From positions 113,700,046 through 113,764,045 of the forward strand of contig CM071600.1 of the NCBI GenBank assembly GCA_036435485.1: 64,000 nucleotides of DNA, read 5' to 3'. Below are positions 48,714 through 60,121 of this stretch, one piece after another. Position 1 is the first letter of the stretch, and each line of letters starts with the position of its first letter. Under the pieces are notes generated by a model that worked only from the letters and a program-made list of their open reading frames with translations, did not search any database and was not told where the DNA came from. Source of the stretch: Saposhnikovia divaricata (lineage: Eukaryota; Streptophyta; Magnoliopsida; Apiales; Apiaceae). The position numbers and the translations under genes were made by a program.

Positions 48714-49680
48714 TGTTAGATATTTTATATAATATCTATTTTTTGAAAAATAAAATTTTTATATTTATAATTTTAATATTTTGTTTCTAAATATTTTCCT
48801 TATTTAATAGTACAATTTTTTTTTACCCATTGGTTTCTTCCCGTTGGGCTCTATGTCAATTTCTATTGTTTTTTATTATAATATTTTTATGAGTTCATTA
48901 TTTCTATTACGTTTTGTATTCTTGTTTTGAGGAGATACAAAAAACTGACTTCTGTCTGCTTCACTTGCCTACCACATTAATTCATCTATGAGCTTTTAGC
49001 ATATATCTATATTATTCTTTTATATAATCTTCTCGCAAATAATATCATATTGAGAGAGATTAATTGAGTGAAGTGTCATCTTCTTGTTTTTGTTTTTGTA
49101 AGGGTTCAATATATAAAAGAGTCTTCTATATATATATTTATTTGGATTTTTTGAGCACCGAAAAATTCGTCGTTCTTTCTTCTTCTCGTTCGTGCACGGT
49201 GGAAGATAAACCGCAAGGGGATGTTGTACCGCTAAGAATTTGCTACTTAAAACCTTGCACGAGAAGGGGCAAAACTTCCTTAGGACAACGTTTTTACGTG
49301 CCTCACCTAAACGAATATATATCCTTCTATTTAATATTGCGTTCATTATTATTGTTCTCTTTGTTATTCGAATGTGCAATTGTTTGTCAACTAAATTGTA
49401 TCTAATTGCTAATATTTGGTTTGCAGGTTTTAGTCTTGGTAATTGCCAAGATAGTTTTTGTTATTATTAATTTTAGTTGAAGTACTTATCTTTTTCGTGT
49501 GTTAAAGTTGATCAGTTTTCTTATATAAGATTTGTCCGCTTAGTTTCATAAAAATCATTAACCTGTTGTGTTGAATCATTCTTATGTTCAAACTTCATAT
49601 TTATAATTTTTGACATTTAGAATTTGTTCGTTAATTTTCTTTTGTTTTTATAAAAGAATTTTGGTACTAATTTTCTTACA
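48714..49680 (+). mobile_element. 3' LTR of copia element H (about 967 bp)
   Basis: Starts TGTTAGATATTTTATATAA and ends ACTAATTTTCTTACA. The right 215 bp match the 5' LTR remnant (28923-29142). A short frame at 49064-49405 lies wholly inside it and is not a gene. Confidence 0.75.
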
Positions 49681-50644
49681 AGTTGAACAGGAATGTTGAA
49701 GTTTAAACAGCATCGGCATGAACGTATAAAATAGGCAAATACAGATGTGACTCTTTGTGACTTGGTTATTAAAATTTTCTTAAACTTTACAGAAGGTAAA
49801 GAAAAAGATAAACTTACCACAAAAGCAAAGAAGGATCTGAATATTGAAGTAAACCTAAGGTTCTTAACATTTCATCCTGAGACCTGAGTGATACATCTTG
49901 AGTAATACAGGGACTATAGCCATCATACACTTCACTGTCAGTTACTCTAAACTAAATTTGAAAAATCTTAAAAAAATCAGCAGCTAAAGAATTATTTAAA
50001 TCAATGTTTTGGAACTTGGAAGTTAGAGTAAAAGCAGAGCTACTTTACAACGAAATGTGAATGCTAAAATGTGTTGGTTACGGGTCAATTAAGCTAAAAT
50101 AGCATAAAGCATTGAGGGTTCCAAAGGTTCGGCATCTTATCAATTTTTTTGACTATTCTACTTCTAGTAATTCTAGTATTTTAAAAGATTAAAATAAATA
50201 ATTGTTAAGGACTGAAATGAAATTATAATACTGATATTCGCCTCTTCTATTCGTAGTCCTGTTGGTGCAGTGGTATAATAAATCACATTATTAACACCAA
50301 TATTGCAAATATGACTTTCCTGCCCATTAGTTAATCAGATGCAGTCTAGCTGTATGTCTTATTCGAAACTAATGTTTGACAATGGTGATGCAGTTAGAAT
50401 TTTCAAATGAACGTGACTGTCTACCAACTTGCTCTTTCTTTAATGACTTTCTGACATTTTTTCTGTTATATTAGAGATATAAACAGTGGTTTATTAAATA
50501 TCATTAATTTTAAGTACGTATACATTTCTGACTGATACAAATAAGTTGCAACCTTAGTTGTTTGCTTAATGTAGGAAGAAGAGTACATAATCACAGACAA
50601 AAAATATTTGGTGTCTGGTAAATAAGGCATAAATTGTACGAACC
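49681..50644. other. Upstream region of the receptor-kinase gene; no other gene seen
   Basis: AT-rich flank with no long open frame or recognised repeat. It presumably holds the promoter and 5' leader of the kinase gene, but I see no confident core-promoter motif. Confidence 0.5.
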
Positions 50645-53600
50645 ATGCTTCGCATGAAAAACTCCCGGAGTTTCCTTTTCGTATTTTTTCTCCTTGGATA
50701 TTGCACTTCTACCAGCATCATCACCTCGGATAAACCTCTCAGTGATGGCAGTGTGTTGGTTTCTGCGGAAGAAAACTTTGTCCTTGGTTTTTTTAGCCCC
50801 AAAAGTAGTAGCAGACGATATGTCGGTATCTGGTATAGCAAAGTCACTGTTCAAACAGTAGTTTGGGTTGCCAACAGGGATAATCCTATCACAAACACAT
50901 CCGGTGTTTTATCACTAGACGAGACTGGAAATCTTGTTTTATTTGACAGCCAAAAGCCAGATGTTGCCGTATGGTCTAGTAATGTTTCAAACTTGTCATC
51001 TGTTCGATCAAACTACTCAGCTGAGCTCTTGGATACAGGGAATTTTGTCCTACATGAACATGATAGCAAAGAAGATTTTTTGTGGCAGAGTTTTGATTAT
51101 CCAACAGATACTCTAGTTTCCAACATGAAGCTTGGAGTTGACCGTAGGTCCGGTCTGAACCGGTTCCTGACAGCTTGGAAGTCACCTGACGATCCAGGAA
51201 CCGGATCATATTCAATTAGGATTGATGTTAATGGATCAGTGCCCCAGCTGTTCTTGTATCAAAATGGGGTTCCGGTATGGCGCGGAGGACCTTGGACTGG
51301 ATTCGGATGGACTGGTGTACCTGAATTGGCAGTTGTGGGATCACCTAGATACATCTTCAATGTAAGTTATGTTGACAATCCTGAGGAGGTATACCTAGTT
51401 GATTATTTACGTAACACCTCAATCATAGCGAGAATGATTGCTAATGAGACAACTGGAAGGCTTCAAAGACTAACGTGGCGACCGGCAGACCAGAAATGGG
51501 TTAATTTATACTCAGCACCCGAGGAAAGATGCGACTCATTTAGTTATTGTGGCGCCTTTGGTGACTGTAACATGTACGATGTTGTAGGTGAGTTTGTGTG
51601 CAAGTGTCTTCCAGGATATAAGCCAAAGTCGCAGACTGACTGGGACTCGAGGGAAGGCAAGCAAGGTTGTGTTCTAAAGCGAGAGGGCCAAATGTGTGGA
51701 AATGGGGAAGGATTTGTAAAGAAGACAAGCGTGAAGCTACCTGACACGACTAAAGCAAGACGAGACAGGAACTTGGGTATGGAAGTCTGTGCAGACTTGT
51801 GCTTAAAGAATTGCTCTTGTATGGGTTATTCAGCCGCTGATGTGCGCGGAGGAGGTTTCAATGGATGCATTACATGGTACGATAAACTCGTGGACTTGAG
51901 AGAGTTTTCAAGCGGTGGCCAGGATTTCTACATTCGTGTGGACTCCGTTGAGTTGGGTATGGTTTATTTTTACTGATTGTTTTACGAATTATTATTACTA
52001 TTGTTACATGTAGGCTGTGTAAGTTTTGGTTATTTGATAAGATACTCTATACTCATTAGAGCATTTCCAACAAAGTCCTAGTTGCCTCTTAAATATAATA
52101 TAAATTATATGGCTCTTACCAAGTTAGTCTATTGATTTCCGTGTCAACTCCAACAACATTCTTTATCTTCACTCATAACTTATATTTTATTAATATTTCA
52201 AACCTAACTATGACATGTATTCAAATCCAACCATGTGCAAGTGAATATTTATTAGTAGAAAGTAGTTAAGAGCTATGTAAAATTGAGAAGAGAGAAGAGA
52301 CTATTAAACTTTTTAAGAATCACTAAGAGTCTCTTGGAGCCCAATTTTTTTCATACTCTTCATTTTTGGACTTAAGAGCTCATTTAAGAGTCTTTTGAAG
52401 ATGCTCTTAGTACCTAGTAGATGATTTTTACAGCTTTGAGCCTTGATGAGTTGAACACTTGTATTCTCCGTATTTCTTTTCAAAGGTTCTTCTTTTTCTT
52501 CAACAGAATAGCTTCCATTGTTCTGTTTTATATCTTCATTAAGAGTATCAAGCCTTTCCTTTTTAAGAACTCCTATGCGGCTTCAAATATTTTTAGCCTT
52601 TTTTGCATGGCCGCCATGGCTAATAATTATTTTAAATTACTTCTAGGATTCTGAGTCATATGTGAAAAAGACTCTGAGCTCCTTGCGTGGGTCTTTCCCT
52701 TGATAGATCAAGAGTCACAAAAGTTTGGCTCAATTTCTTAAAAGTTCCAATTGAGTTAGGTGTACCAATAATGTGTCATCCCTCTGTGTGTAAACTTCTG
52801 CATTGGCCCCTCGGGGCATACTACAGTTCTCAGGACCAGTCCGGCTATTGGGCGCTTTAGGCTGTTCCTTGTGTTTTAGATCTCAGGCAGATTAATTGCT
52901 TACTATATCCTCATCTCTTTGTAGATTTCTTTATCCTGTGTTTCTTCATATCAGGCCTTCAAGGCTATTTGTTCTTCCCTTAACTTGGCAGCGTCTTCGG
53001 GACTCTGTCGCCAAGGTCATCTTAGTTTCAATTAATAACTATAGCACTCTTCTTCAATAACCCTATTAATTTAAGAAGATGAAAATTAGACACAATGTTT
53101 AATAACTGGTTACTTATAAGACACCGAACTTAAGAATGTTTCAGGTGAAGCTAATTATAAGAACTTGGGACTAGGCCTGATAAACACATAATTATAAGTG
53201 ATCATGTAAGCAACCAATTAATGCAAAGATAAGTCATAAAAACTCCCGACTGAACTAGGATTGTTACTGTTTGAGACTCCTATAGTTAGCTTGCTAAAAC
53301 ATGACTGCCATGGAGAAGTGTAGCTTGATCGTGCGTGTATTGCATACTAAGAACTGGTCTTCGAAGTGCAGACTTTTAAGATATCTTTAACAACTAACTT
53401 TGTCACTTTGTGGATGCAATGTAAAATGCTACTTAACGCTTACTTACTATAACAAGTAACAGGTTTTAGAATCGGTGAAACAGAGCATAAAAGCTGATAA
53501 ATTGGTTGCAAAGTGCAATTTACTCTAAAATCAACGTCACATGATTTCATTGTTATATTACAGCTAACCATTCGAGGAAGTCAAAAAGATGGAATGGCTA

Positions 53601-56600
53601 CATCAAAGTTGTAGTGCCTCTAGTGAGTGCTGCAGTATTTGTTCTGGTTATTCTCATATATTGGTTAATGAAGAAAAGGAGAGGTAACTTTATCATTATG
53701 AGTACAGTATAAGTACAGTTTTCTCATATACTTGCTAGTTAACCACATTCTACTACTAACGAATCACTTGTGGAATCTAGGGATAGCACAGAGAAGGCAG
53801 GAGGGAATAAGCTTGTTTAGTAGTAAAACTACCAATCGTGAAAGGATCATTCACGGCTCTTCAAAGGGAGGAGAACCTGAGGTTGAAGAAATAGGGACAA
53901 ATACTGTTGATGTGAAATTATTTTCTCTAAGCATTATTGTAGCTGCGACTGAAAATTTCTCAGTTGCTAACAAAGTTGGAGAAGGTGGTTTTGGCTCCGT
54001 GTACAAGGTGCTCTATAGTTTTAATTATATTTGCAGTAAATACGAACACATGAATAATGCTCAAGAAAAATTGTAGGGTAAACTGCATAATGGACAAGAG
54101 ATTGCGGTTAAAAGGTTGTCAAACACGTCAGGGCAAGGGATAGAGGAATTCAAGAATGAGGTAACGTTAATAGCAAGGCTTCAACACAGGAATCTTGTCA
54201 GACTTTATGGATACTGCATACAGAATGAAGAGAAAATGTTGATATATGAGTATTTGCCAAACAAGGGCTTGGATGGCTTTCTTTTCGGTATGACTCGGCC
54301 TTCAGAGTTAAATCTAGTAGACATATTGACCAGTATAAAGATAACATGCTGTGCTAAATACATTGTATTTAATTATGTTCACTTTAATCTTGAATCAGAT
54401 GCTGAAAAAAGATACATGTTAGATTGGAAAAGAAGATATGAAATAACAGTGGGCATAGCTCGGGGAATGGTATATCTTCATCATGATTCAAGATTAAGAA
54501 TCATTCATAGAGATTTGAAAGCAAGTAATGTTCTACTAGATGCTGACTTGAATCCAAAAATATCAGATTTCGGTATGGCCAGAATATTTGGAAAGGATCA
54601 AATTGAAGAAACGACTAGAAGAGTAGTCGGAACATAGTATGTATCACTTAAGATGTACAAACATTGAATAAGGTCAAATCTTAGCCCACTTTTAGCTAAG
54701 CCAGATTATAACATGAAACTTGTATGATTGCAGTGGTTATATGTCACCCGAATATGCAATGGAAGGCCTTTTCTCGATAAAGTCCGATGTTTTTAGCTTT
54801 GGAATTCTGCTCTTGGAGATCATTATGGGAAGAAAGAACAGCAGTTACTATGCTGAAAACTCCGTCAATCTAATTGGACATGTAAGTAAAAAACCTTCTC
54901 ATATCCAAACCTTACAGTCGATAAACCACTGACAATGAATACTTCTTCAATATTACTAATGTTGTAGTGGTAATTTTGTTGGAACCAGAACGGATTAACA
55001 CACACACAGATATGAAAGAACAATACGTATGAAGGAAAAACTGAAACTGATTCTATTAAACCTTAAAGATTACAATGAGAACAAAAAGAAATATATAGTA
55101 GTAACCACCCTACGTTTACTCTCTAGACTCCCATGATCATAGGACTTCCAAATCAATCTAAAATAACTAACTAGAGACAAGATCAACTGTGATATCAATC
55201 AAGTCCAGCTGTTTTATTTAACTAAACAAATCATGCTTAGATTAAACATCAACACACTCTCCCTTAATCTAAGCTGGATGACTGCAGATTCTTCAACCCC
55301 AACAAACCACGCATACGCTCAAACTTGACTCTGGACATCGACTTGGTAAGCACATCTGCACGTTGTTTATCAGTAGCAACATGCTTAATTAAGATCTCTC
55401 CTCTGCTAACAGATTCACGAATAAAATGGTAACGTATATCAATATGTTTGCTTCGCCCGTGAAATACCGGATTCCTTGCCAAATCAATTGCAGACTTATT
55501 ATCAACATATATAACCACGGGACCTTGTTTCACTCCAGTTATTCGCTCAAGCATATTCTTAAGCCACACCCCTTGACAAGCTGCAGCTGTACCTGCCATG
55601 AATTCAGCTTCACATGATGACAATGCGACGCAGCGTTGTTTTTGTGAAACCCACGAAATAAGACTCTCATTCAAGTAGAAACACATCCTTCCTGTGCTGC
55701 GTCTGTCTTCAACATTTCCACCAAGATCACTGTCAGAGAAACCACTTAGCAAGTAGTTTCCATCACCTCTAGCATACACTAAACCATACTGCATTGTTCC
55801 TTTCACGTATCTAAGAATACGTTTGACAGCACACATGTGTAACTCTGTTGGTCGCTCCATAAACCTACTCATCAACCCTACTGCGAACGCTATATCGGGG
55901 CGTGTATGAACCAAGTATCGTAGACCTCCCACCAAGCTTTTAAAATCAGTCGAGTCAACTGCTCTTCCCTTTTCATCTTTGACAAGCTGAATTTTTGCTT
56001 CCATTGGGTATTTAGCTGGATTGCAATCAACCATCCCAGCTTTTTCAAGTAATTTCTTAGCGTAGGCAGCCTGCTTCAGCTCTATGTACTCATTCATTTG
56101 ACTCACTTCAATTCCCAAATAGTGTGACAGCTTCCCTAGGTCACTCATATCGAACTCCTCACTCATTTGCTTTTTGAAGCTGTTGATGCCCGAGATGGAA
56201 GTGCCTGTGACAAGTAGATCGTCAACATAAACCCCCACAATCAAATTTTCTCCCTTGTCTTGTTTGGTGTACACAGCGTGTTCGTATGGGCATTTTGAAA
56301 AACCAAGCTGCTCAAGATATCTATTCAATCTCGAGTACCATGCCCGTGGGGCTTGTTTCAGTCCGTACAATGCTTTAATCAACCTATAAACATAATGCTC
56401 CCTGCCTTTCTTTACAAAACCATCCGGTTGAGATACGTAGACTGTTTCCTGTAACTCTCCATTGAGGAAGGCGGACTTTACATCCAAGTGATGAACCTCC
56501 CAACCCCTTTTTGCTGCAAGTGCAAGGAGTAACCTTACTGTCTCAAGTCGAGTTACTGGTGCAAACACCTCTTCATAATCTATGCCTGCTTTTTGCACGT

Positions 56601-59600
56601 ACCCTTTTGCAACTAAACGTGCTTTGTGTTTAGTGATTTCACCACTTGTATCCCTCTTCGTTTTATACACCCATTTTAGCCCTACAGCCTTGTGTCCACG
56701 TGGAAGCTCGACTAATTCCCACGTATTGTTTCGTTCAATTGCCTTGATCTCTTCTTCCATTGCTTTTTTCCAAACCTGTTCCTCCACTGCCTCTTCATAG
56801 CTACTTGGTTCATCAATGCCCCCTAGCAACAATTCATTTTCTATTTCCACTTCTTCTGTTTCGTTGTAGATATCACTCAACAAACGAAACCTTTTTGGCC
56901 CACTACTAGCATCACTACTGGTAGAGCTCGAATATCCTGTTTCTGATTGAGAGCTTGTGGCTGCATTAGATGGTGTCCCAAACGCAGAGTTCATCCCAAC
57001 TGAACTTGGAGTTGACGGCTCACTTTCACCTTGACTTTGAGTTGTTTCATCTTCATCACTCGAATAATGCCCTGGTACTACAAATGTTTTTGTGGTGACA
57101 GGAATTGAGTCGTCCTTTAGTTGTTGATCCCATGCCCAGCTTTTGTTTTCTTCAAACACTACGTCTCTGCTGACGTGCAAGGTGTTTGAATTTGGATCGA
57201 AGAGTCTGTATGCTTTGGTTCCTGATTCCCTTCCCAAGTGAATGACTGACTTGTTGCGATCGCTAAGTTTCGAGGTATGCACACTTGGCACTTTCATGTA
57301 TGCTACACACCCAAATACTTTAACATGACTGACATTTGGCTTCCTGTTCTTCCAGACTTCATATGGGGTTTTCTTTGTCAACGCCCTCGTAGGTAATCTG
57401 TTCAATAAGTACACTGCATGTCGTGTAGCCTCTCCCCAAAATTCAAATGGCATGCTCATTGTTTTCAACATACTTCTAGCCATAGCCACCACTGTTCTGT
57501 TGCGTCGTTCGACCACCCCATTCTGTTGGGGACTATATGGAGCCGTGAAATGCATGTCAATGCCAGCGTCCTCACAGTAGTTGATAAATTCTTTAGACAT
57601 GAATTCACCACCTCTATCAGTATGTAAGACCTTGATTTCTTTCCCTGATTCTTTCTCCACCAATGATCTAAACCTTTTAAAAACGTTAAATGCCTCATTT
57701 TTCCTTTTCATTGCATAAATCCACATCATCCGTGTATAATCATCTACTAGAAGAAAGAAGTACCTATTTCCAGCTGTCGTTTCTAGTGATATTGGTCCAC
57801 ATAAATCCCCGTGAATCAACTCAAGTGGTTTCTTTGCTTGGTACTCTATCTGTTGAGGAAACTGCATTCTTGTCTGTTTCGACATTAGACATCCTTCACA
57901 TACACCTGTTGGCTGAGATAAGTCAGGTAGGCCAAGTGCCATTTTCTTAGTAGACATCATCTTCATCGCCTTGTAGTTTACATGACCAAATCTTGAGTGC
58001 CACAAACTTGATTCCTCTATTTTCGTCAACAAACAAACTGGGTCAACTGTTTCCAAGAATATTTTGTAGAGTCTATTATTTGTACGCTTAACCTTCATGA
58101 TCAATCGTTCATGTTTATCATACACGCACAAGTACATGTCCTTCAGAATCACTTCATTGTTGTTCTCAGATAACTGTTCAAGAGATATTATGTTGTTACA
58201 GAGATAAGGGATATAATATACCTCGTTGAGTATTAGTTCCTCCCCATTTTTGCATTTGAAACCAACTGAGCCCTTTCCTTTAATCTCCACTGTTGACCCA
58301 TCTCCAAAACGTACCTGCCTTGTCATGTTCTCGTCTAGAGTCTTAAATTTTGATTTAAAACCCGTCATATGGTTGCTCGCGCCGTTGTCTAAGTACCAAA
58401 GATTTGAGTCCTCCATTTTATTCATACCACGATCAGCGTTTGGCATTACCTCTCCTTCATTAAGCAGCAACTTTGTGTGTTTTTCTCCACCCAGTTCAAG
58501 CATTAGTAAGGTTGGCTCATCGTGTTGCACATGGGTCAGATTAACCTCTGTTCTTTGATCCTTGTTTCTTACTCGACGGGGACGATGACACTCCGCTGCA
58601 TAGTGTCCCATGACATTGCATTTATAGCATTTTATGGTACTTTTGTCTGGCCTTCTATCTCTGCTTTGGTTGTTGCCACAACCTTGTGTTCTCAGGCTTG
58701 AAGAGCCTTCCCCTTTCCTGACTTTTTAAGCCACTCCTCCCTCGTCAATAACAGTTGCCCTTCCATGCTTGAAGAACATTTTTTCCATTCTTCTTCTGTC
58801 AACAAAAGTTGTCCTCCATTAGATCCTCCACCACTTTCATTCTGACCCCGTAATCTTTCTTCATGTGCCCTCAAAGAGCCCACAACTTCCTCTATTGACA
58901 TAGTCTCAAGGTCACCAAATTGCTCTATCGTAGAGGTGATTTGTAAAAACTTTGAAGGGACGGCACAAAGGAGTTTTTTCACGACATAAGCCTCCTCGAT
59001 TTTCTCTCCCAAAGCCCGTATGTTTGTTACAATCCCATTCAATTTCATAGCGAAGTCTTCAATCAGTTCATTATCTTTCATGCTTAAAAACTCGAATTCA
59101 ACCTTCAACGTTTGGATCTTTGCTTTCTAACCTTATCAGCCCCTAGACACATCATTTTTACAGCATCCCAAGCCTCCTTTGCACTAGTTTTATCAGCTAC
59201 TGACAACAAGATTTCTTCCGGAATGCCTTGGTAGATGACTGCCAGTGCCATCTTGTCTGTCTTATCTTCGACTGTAGGTTTGTCCTTCGTTGGCTCGATG
59301 GCTTCCCATATACCATGAGCCTGCATATGGACCCGCATCTTGAGTGACCAAGCCGTGTAATTACTTTTAGTTAGCATTGGATAACTCAGCCCTACTGAAC
59401 CCTCTTTGCCTTTCATCATTTCCATCGTTGCAGTTTGTTTTCCTGCTTCTTGCCTTGACATATACTTTGGCATATAACAAAATTAGAAGCTCTGATACCA
59501 GATGTTGGAACCAGAACGGATTAACACACACACACAGATATGAAAGAACAATACGTATGAAGGAAAAACTGAAACTGATTCTATTAAACCTTAAAGATTA

Positions 59601-60121
59601 CAATGAGAACAAAAAGAAATATATAGTAGTAACCACCCTACGTTTACTCTCTAGACTCCCATGATCATAGGACTTCCAAATCAATCTAAAATAACTAACT
59701 AGAGACAAGATCAATTGTGATATCAATCAAGTCCAGCTGTTTTATTTAACTAAACAAATCATGCTTAGATTAAACATCAACAAATTTAATCGAAAGTCTT
59801 GTAAACTATTCTCAGGTTTGGGGCCTTTGGGGGGGATCAAGGGTCATGGAAATAGTTGATCATGAGTCGCTTGGTGGATCACATGAATATGATTCCCAAA
59901 TTTATAGATGCATCCATATCGGGCTATTGTGCGTGCAAGAATCTGCAGCTGCAAGACCAAGCATGTCGGAAGTAGTGTTTATGTTATGCAATGACACAAG
60001 TCTTCCACCTCCAGACCAGGCTGCATTTATTTTCAGAACGTCAGATAAAGTTCTTGCATATAGTAGTGGTGGAGTTATTTCTGTTAATGACGCGACAATT
60101 AGCACAGTTGAAGGTCGATAA
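50645..60121 (+). CDS. G-type lectin S-receptor-like serine/threonine kinase (seven exons, 853 aa)
   Basis: Predicted exons: 50645-51956, 53564-53683, 53781-54007, 54077-54287, 54399-54636, 54734-54881, 59816-60121. All introns are GT-AG, phases match, and the total is 2562 bases. Exon 1 encodes a signal peptide (LFVFFLLGYC), B-lectin domain (VVWVANRDNPI), S-locus glycoprotein domain, EGF-like cysteines (YCGAFGDC, GEFVCKCLPGY) and PAN/apple domain. Exon 2 encodes the transmembrane helix and basic stop-transfer (KKRR). Exons 3-7 encode the kinase: GEGGFGSVY P-loop, EIAVKRLS lysine, HRDLKASNVLL catalytic loop, DFG, MSPEYAMEG and the ARPSM C-lobe arginine. All catalytic residues are present. Such plasma-membrane receptors act in pathogen or self recognition; the juxtamembrane and kinase wording recalls the RKS1-like SD1 clade. 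Intron 6 holds a 4.8-kb antisense copia element. An alternative start is Met-4. Confidence 0.9.
51957..53563 (+). other. Intron 1 of the receptor-kinase gene (1.6 kb)
   Basis: Donor G|GTATGG at 51957 and acceptor TTACAG ending 53563. It joins the PAN-domain exon to the transmembrane exon in phase 1. Its length is partly explained by the MITE at 52059-52406. Nothing else recognisable in 52410-53560. Confidence 0.8.
52059..52406. mobile_element. PIF/Harbinger-like (Tourist-type) MITE in intron 1
   Basis: Terminal inverted repeats GAGCATTTCCAAC (left) and the complement of TTTTGAAGATGCTC (right, reading GAGCATCTTCAAAA), flanked by TTA at 52056-52058 and 52407-52409. The 348-bp length, imperfect TIRs and 3-bp TWA-type target duplication fit a Tourist-like MITE. 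No coding capacity. Confidence 0.75.
54972..54976. other. Target-site duplication, left copy, of intronic copia element
   Basis: AATTT immediately left of TGTTGGAACC, matched by AATTT at 59783-59787. Confidence 0.93.
54977..55254 (-). mobile_element. 3' LTR of intronic copia element
   Basis: On the minus strand TGTTGATGTTTAATC...GGTTCCAACA. Short LTR (278 bp). Confidence 0.93.
55255..55265 (-). other. Polypurine tract of intronic copia element
   Basis: Minus strand AAGGGAGAGTG immediately before the LTR; it overlaps the end of the pol stop codon (TAA at 55264-55266), a very compact 3' end. Confidence 0.85.
55264..58611 (-). CDS. Pol of intronic copia element (protease, integrase, RT, RNase H), intact frame
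   Basis: A 1115-codon open frame from the Met in the gag zinc knuckle; the same frame extends upstream to include CYKCNVMGHYAAEC (58588-58629). Domains in order: protease WYLDNGASNHMTG (Asn in place of the usual Ser after Asp), integrase zinc-binding LWHSRFGHVNY/CEGC, catalytic HGDLCG, HTDRGGEF and QQNGVVERRNRT, RT KARLVAKGYVQ, MDVK-like LDVKSAFLNGEL, LYGLKQAPRAWY and YVDDLLVTG, RNase H SDSDLGGN, SSCEAEFMA and VDNKSAIDLARN. It ends within two bases of the PPT core. No stop or frameshift is seen in pol. The copia sub-lineage is not assigned; short LTRs and an LDNGA protease are its markers. Confidence 0.93.
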   Translation of the reverse strand: MGHYAAECHRPRRVRNKDQRTEVNLTHVQHDEPTLLMLELGGEKHTKLLLNEGEVMPNADRGMNKMEDSNLWYLDNGASNHMTGFKSKFKTLDENMTRQVRFGDGSTVEIKGKGSVGFKCKNGEELILNEVYYIPYLCNNIISLEQLSENNNEVILKDMYLCVYDKHERLIMKVKRTNNRLYKIFLETVDPVCLLTKIEESSLWHSRFGHVNYKAMKMMSTKKMALGLPDLSQPTGVCEGCLMSKQTRMQFPQQIEYQAKKPLELIHGDLCGPISLETTAGNRYFFLLVDDYTRMMWIYAMKRKNEAFNVFKRFRSLVEKESGKEIKVLHTDRGGEFMSKEFINYCEDAGIDMHFTAPYSPQQNGVVERRNRTVVAMARSMLKTMSMPFEFWGEATRHAVYLLNRLPTRALTKKTPYEVWKNRKPNVSHVKVFGCVAYMKVPSVHTSKLSDRNKSVIHLGRESGTKAYRLFDPNSNTLHVSRDVVFEENKSWAWDQQLKDDSIPVTTKTFVVPGHYSSDEDETTQSQGESEPSTPSSVGMNSAFGTPSNAATSSQSETGYSSSTSSDASSGPKRFRLLSDIYNETEEVEIENELLLGGIDEPSSYEEAVEEQVWKKAMEEEIKAIERNNTWELVELPRGHKAVGLKWVYKTKRDTSGEITKHKARLVAKGYVQKAGIDYEEVFAPVTRLETVRLLLALAAKRGWEVHHLDVKSAFLNGELQETVYVSQPDGFVKKGREHYVYRLIKALYGLKQAPRAWYSRLNRYLEQLGFSKCPYEHAVYTKQDKGENLIVGVYVDDLLVTGTSISGINSFKKQMSEEFDMSDLGKLSHYLGIEVSQMNEYIELKQAAYAKKLLEKAGMVDCNPAKYPMEAKIQLVKDEKGRAVDSTDFKSLVGGLRYLVHTRPDIAFAVGLMSRFMERPTELHMCAVKRILRYVKGTMQYGLVYARGDGNYLLSGFSDSDLGGNVEDRRSTGRMCFYLNESLISWVSQKQRCVALSSCEAEFMAGTAAACQGVWLKNMLERITGVKQGPVVIYVDNKSAIDLARNPVFHGRSKHIDIRYHFIRESVSRGEILIKHVATDKQRADVLTKSMSRVKFERMRGLLGLKNLQSSSLD
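58692..59473 (-). pseudogene. Gag of intronic copia element, frameshifted
   Basis: ATG at 59473. The first frame (122 codons, GLSYPMLTKSNYTAWSLKMR, a copia gag start) ends at 59105. Just before, the coding sense shifts to the frame of 59108-58692 (LKVEFEFLSMKDNELIEDF, then LRAHEERLRGQNESGGG). That frame stops at 58692, while the zinc knuckle CYKCNVMGHYAAEC and pol lie in a third register. Two single-base-type shifts therefore separate gag from pol, whereas plant copia elements usually encode one polyprotein. These may be lesions, sequencing errors or, less likely, programmed shifts. Confidence 0.85.
59489..59500 (-). promoter_or_regulatory. Primer-binding site of intronic copia element (tRNA-iMet)
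   Basis: Minus strand TGGTATCAGAGC, two bases after the LTR end CCAACA. Confidence 0.93.
59503..59782 (-). mobile_element. 5' LTR of intronic copia element
   Basis: 280 bp, near-identical to 54977-55254. Its right edge lies 33 bases from the exon 7 acceptor, flanked by the second AATTT. Confidence 0.93.

Larger units (their letters stand above)
54977..59782 (-). mobile_element. Complete young copia element, antisense in intron 6 of the kinase gene
   Basis: LTRs at 54977-55254 (278 bp) and 59503-59782 (280 bp) differ by one CA unit and one substitution seen by eye (C at 55188 versus T at 59716), so it inserted recently. Perfect AATTT TSD. On the minus strand the order is 5' LTR (right), PBS, gag, pol, PPT, 3' LTR (left). 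Removing it and one TSD copy leaves an intron of about 123 bp. Only 33 bases remain between its right end and the exon 7 acceptor. Confidence 0.96.

Noticed and set aside
49064..49405. 113-codon frame and overlapping antisense frame
   Set aside because: Entirely inside the 3' LTR of copia element H, with no recognised domain.
50255..50290. tRNA-like phrase GTTGGTGCAGTGGTATAAT upstream of the kinase gene
   Set aside because: No acceptor stem, anticodon arm or complete A/B box arrangement could be formed around it.
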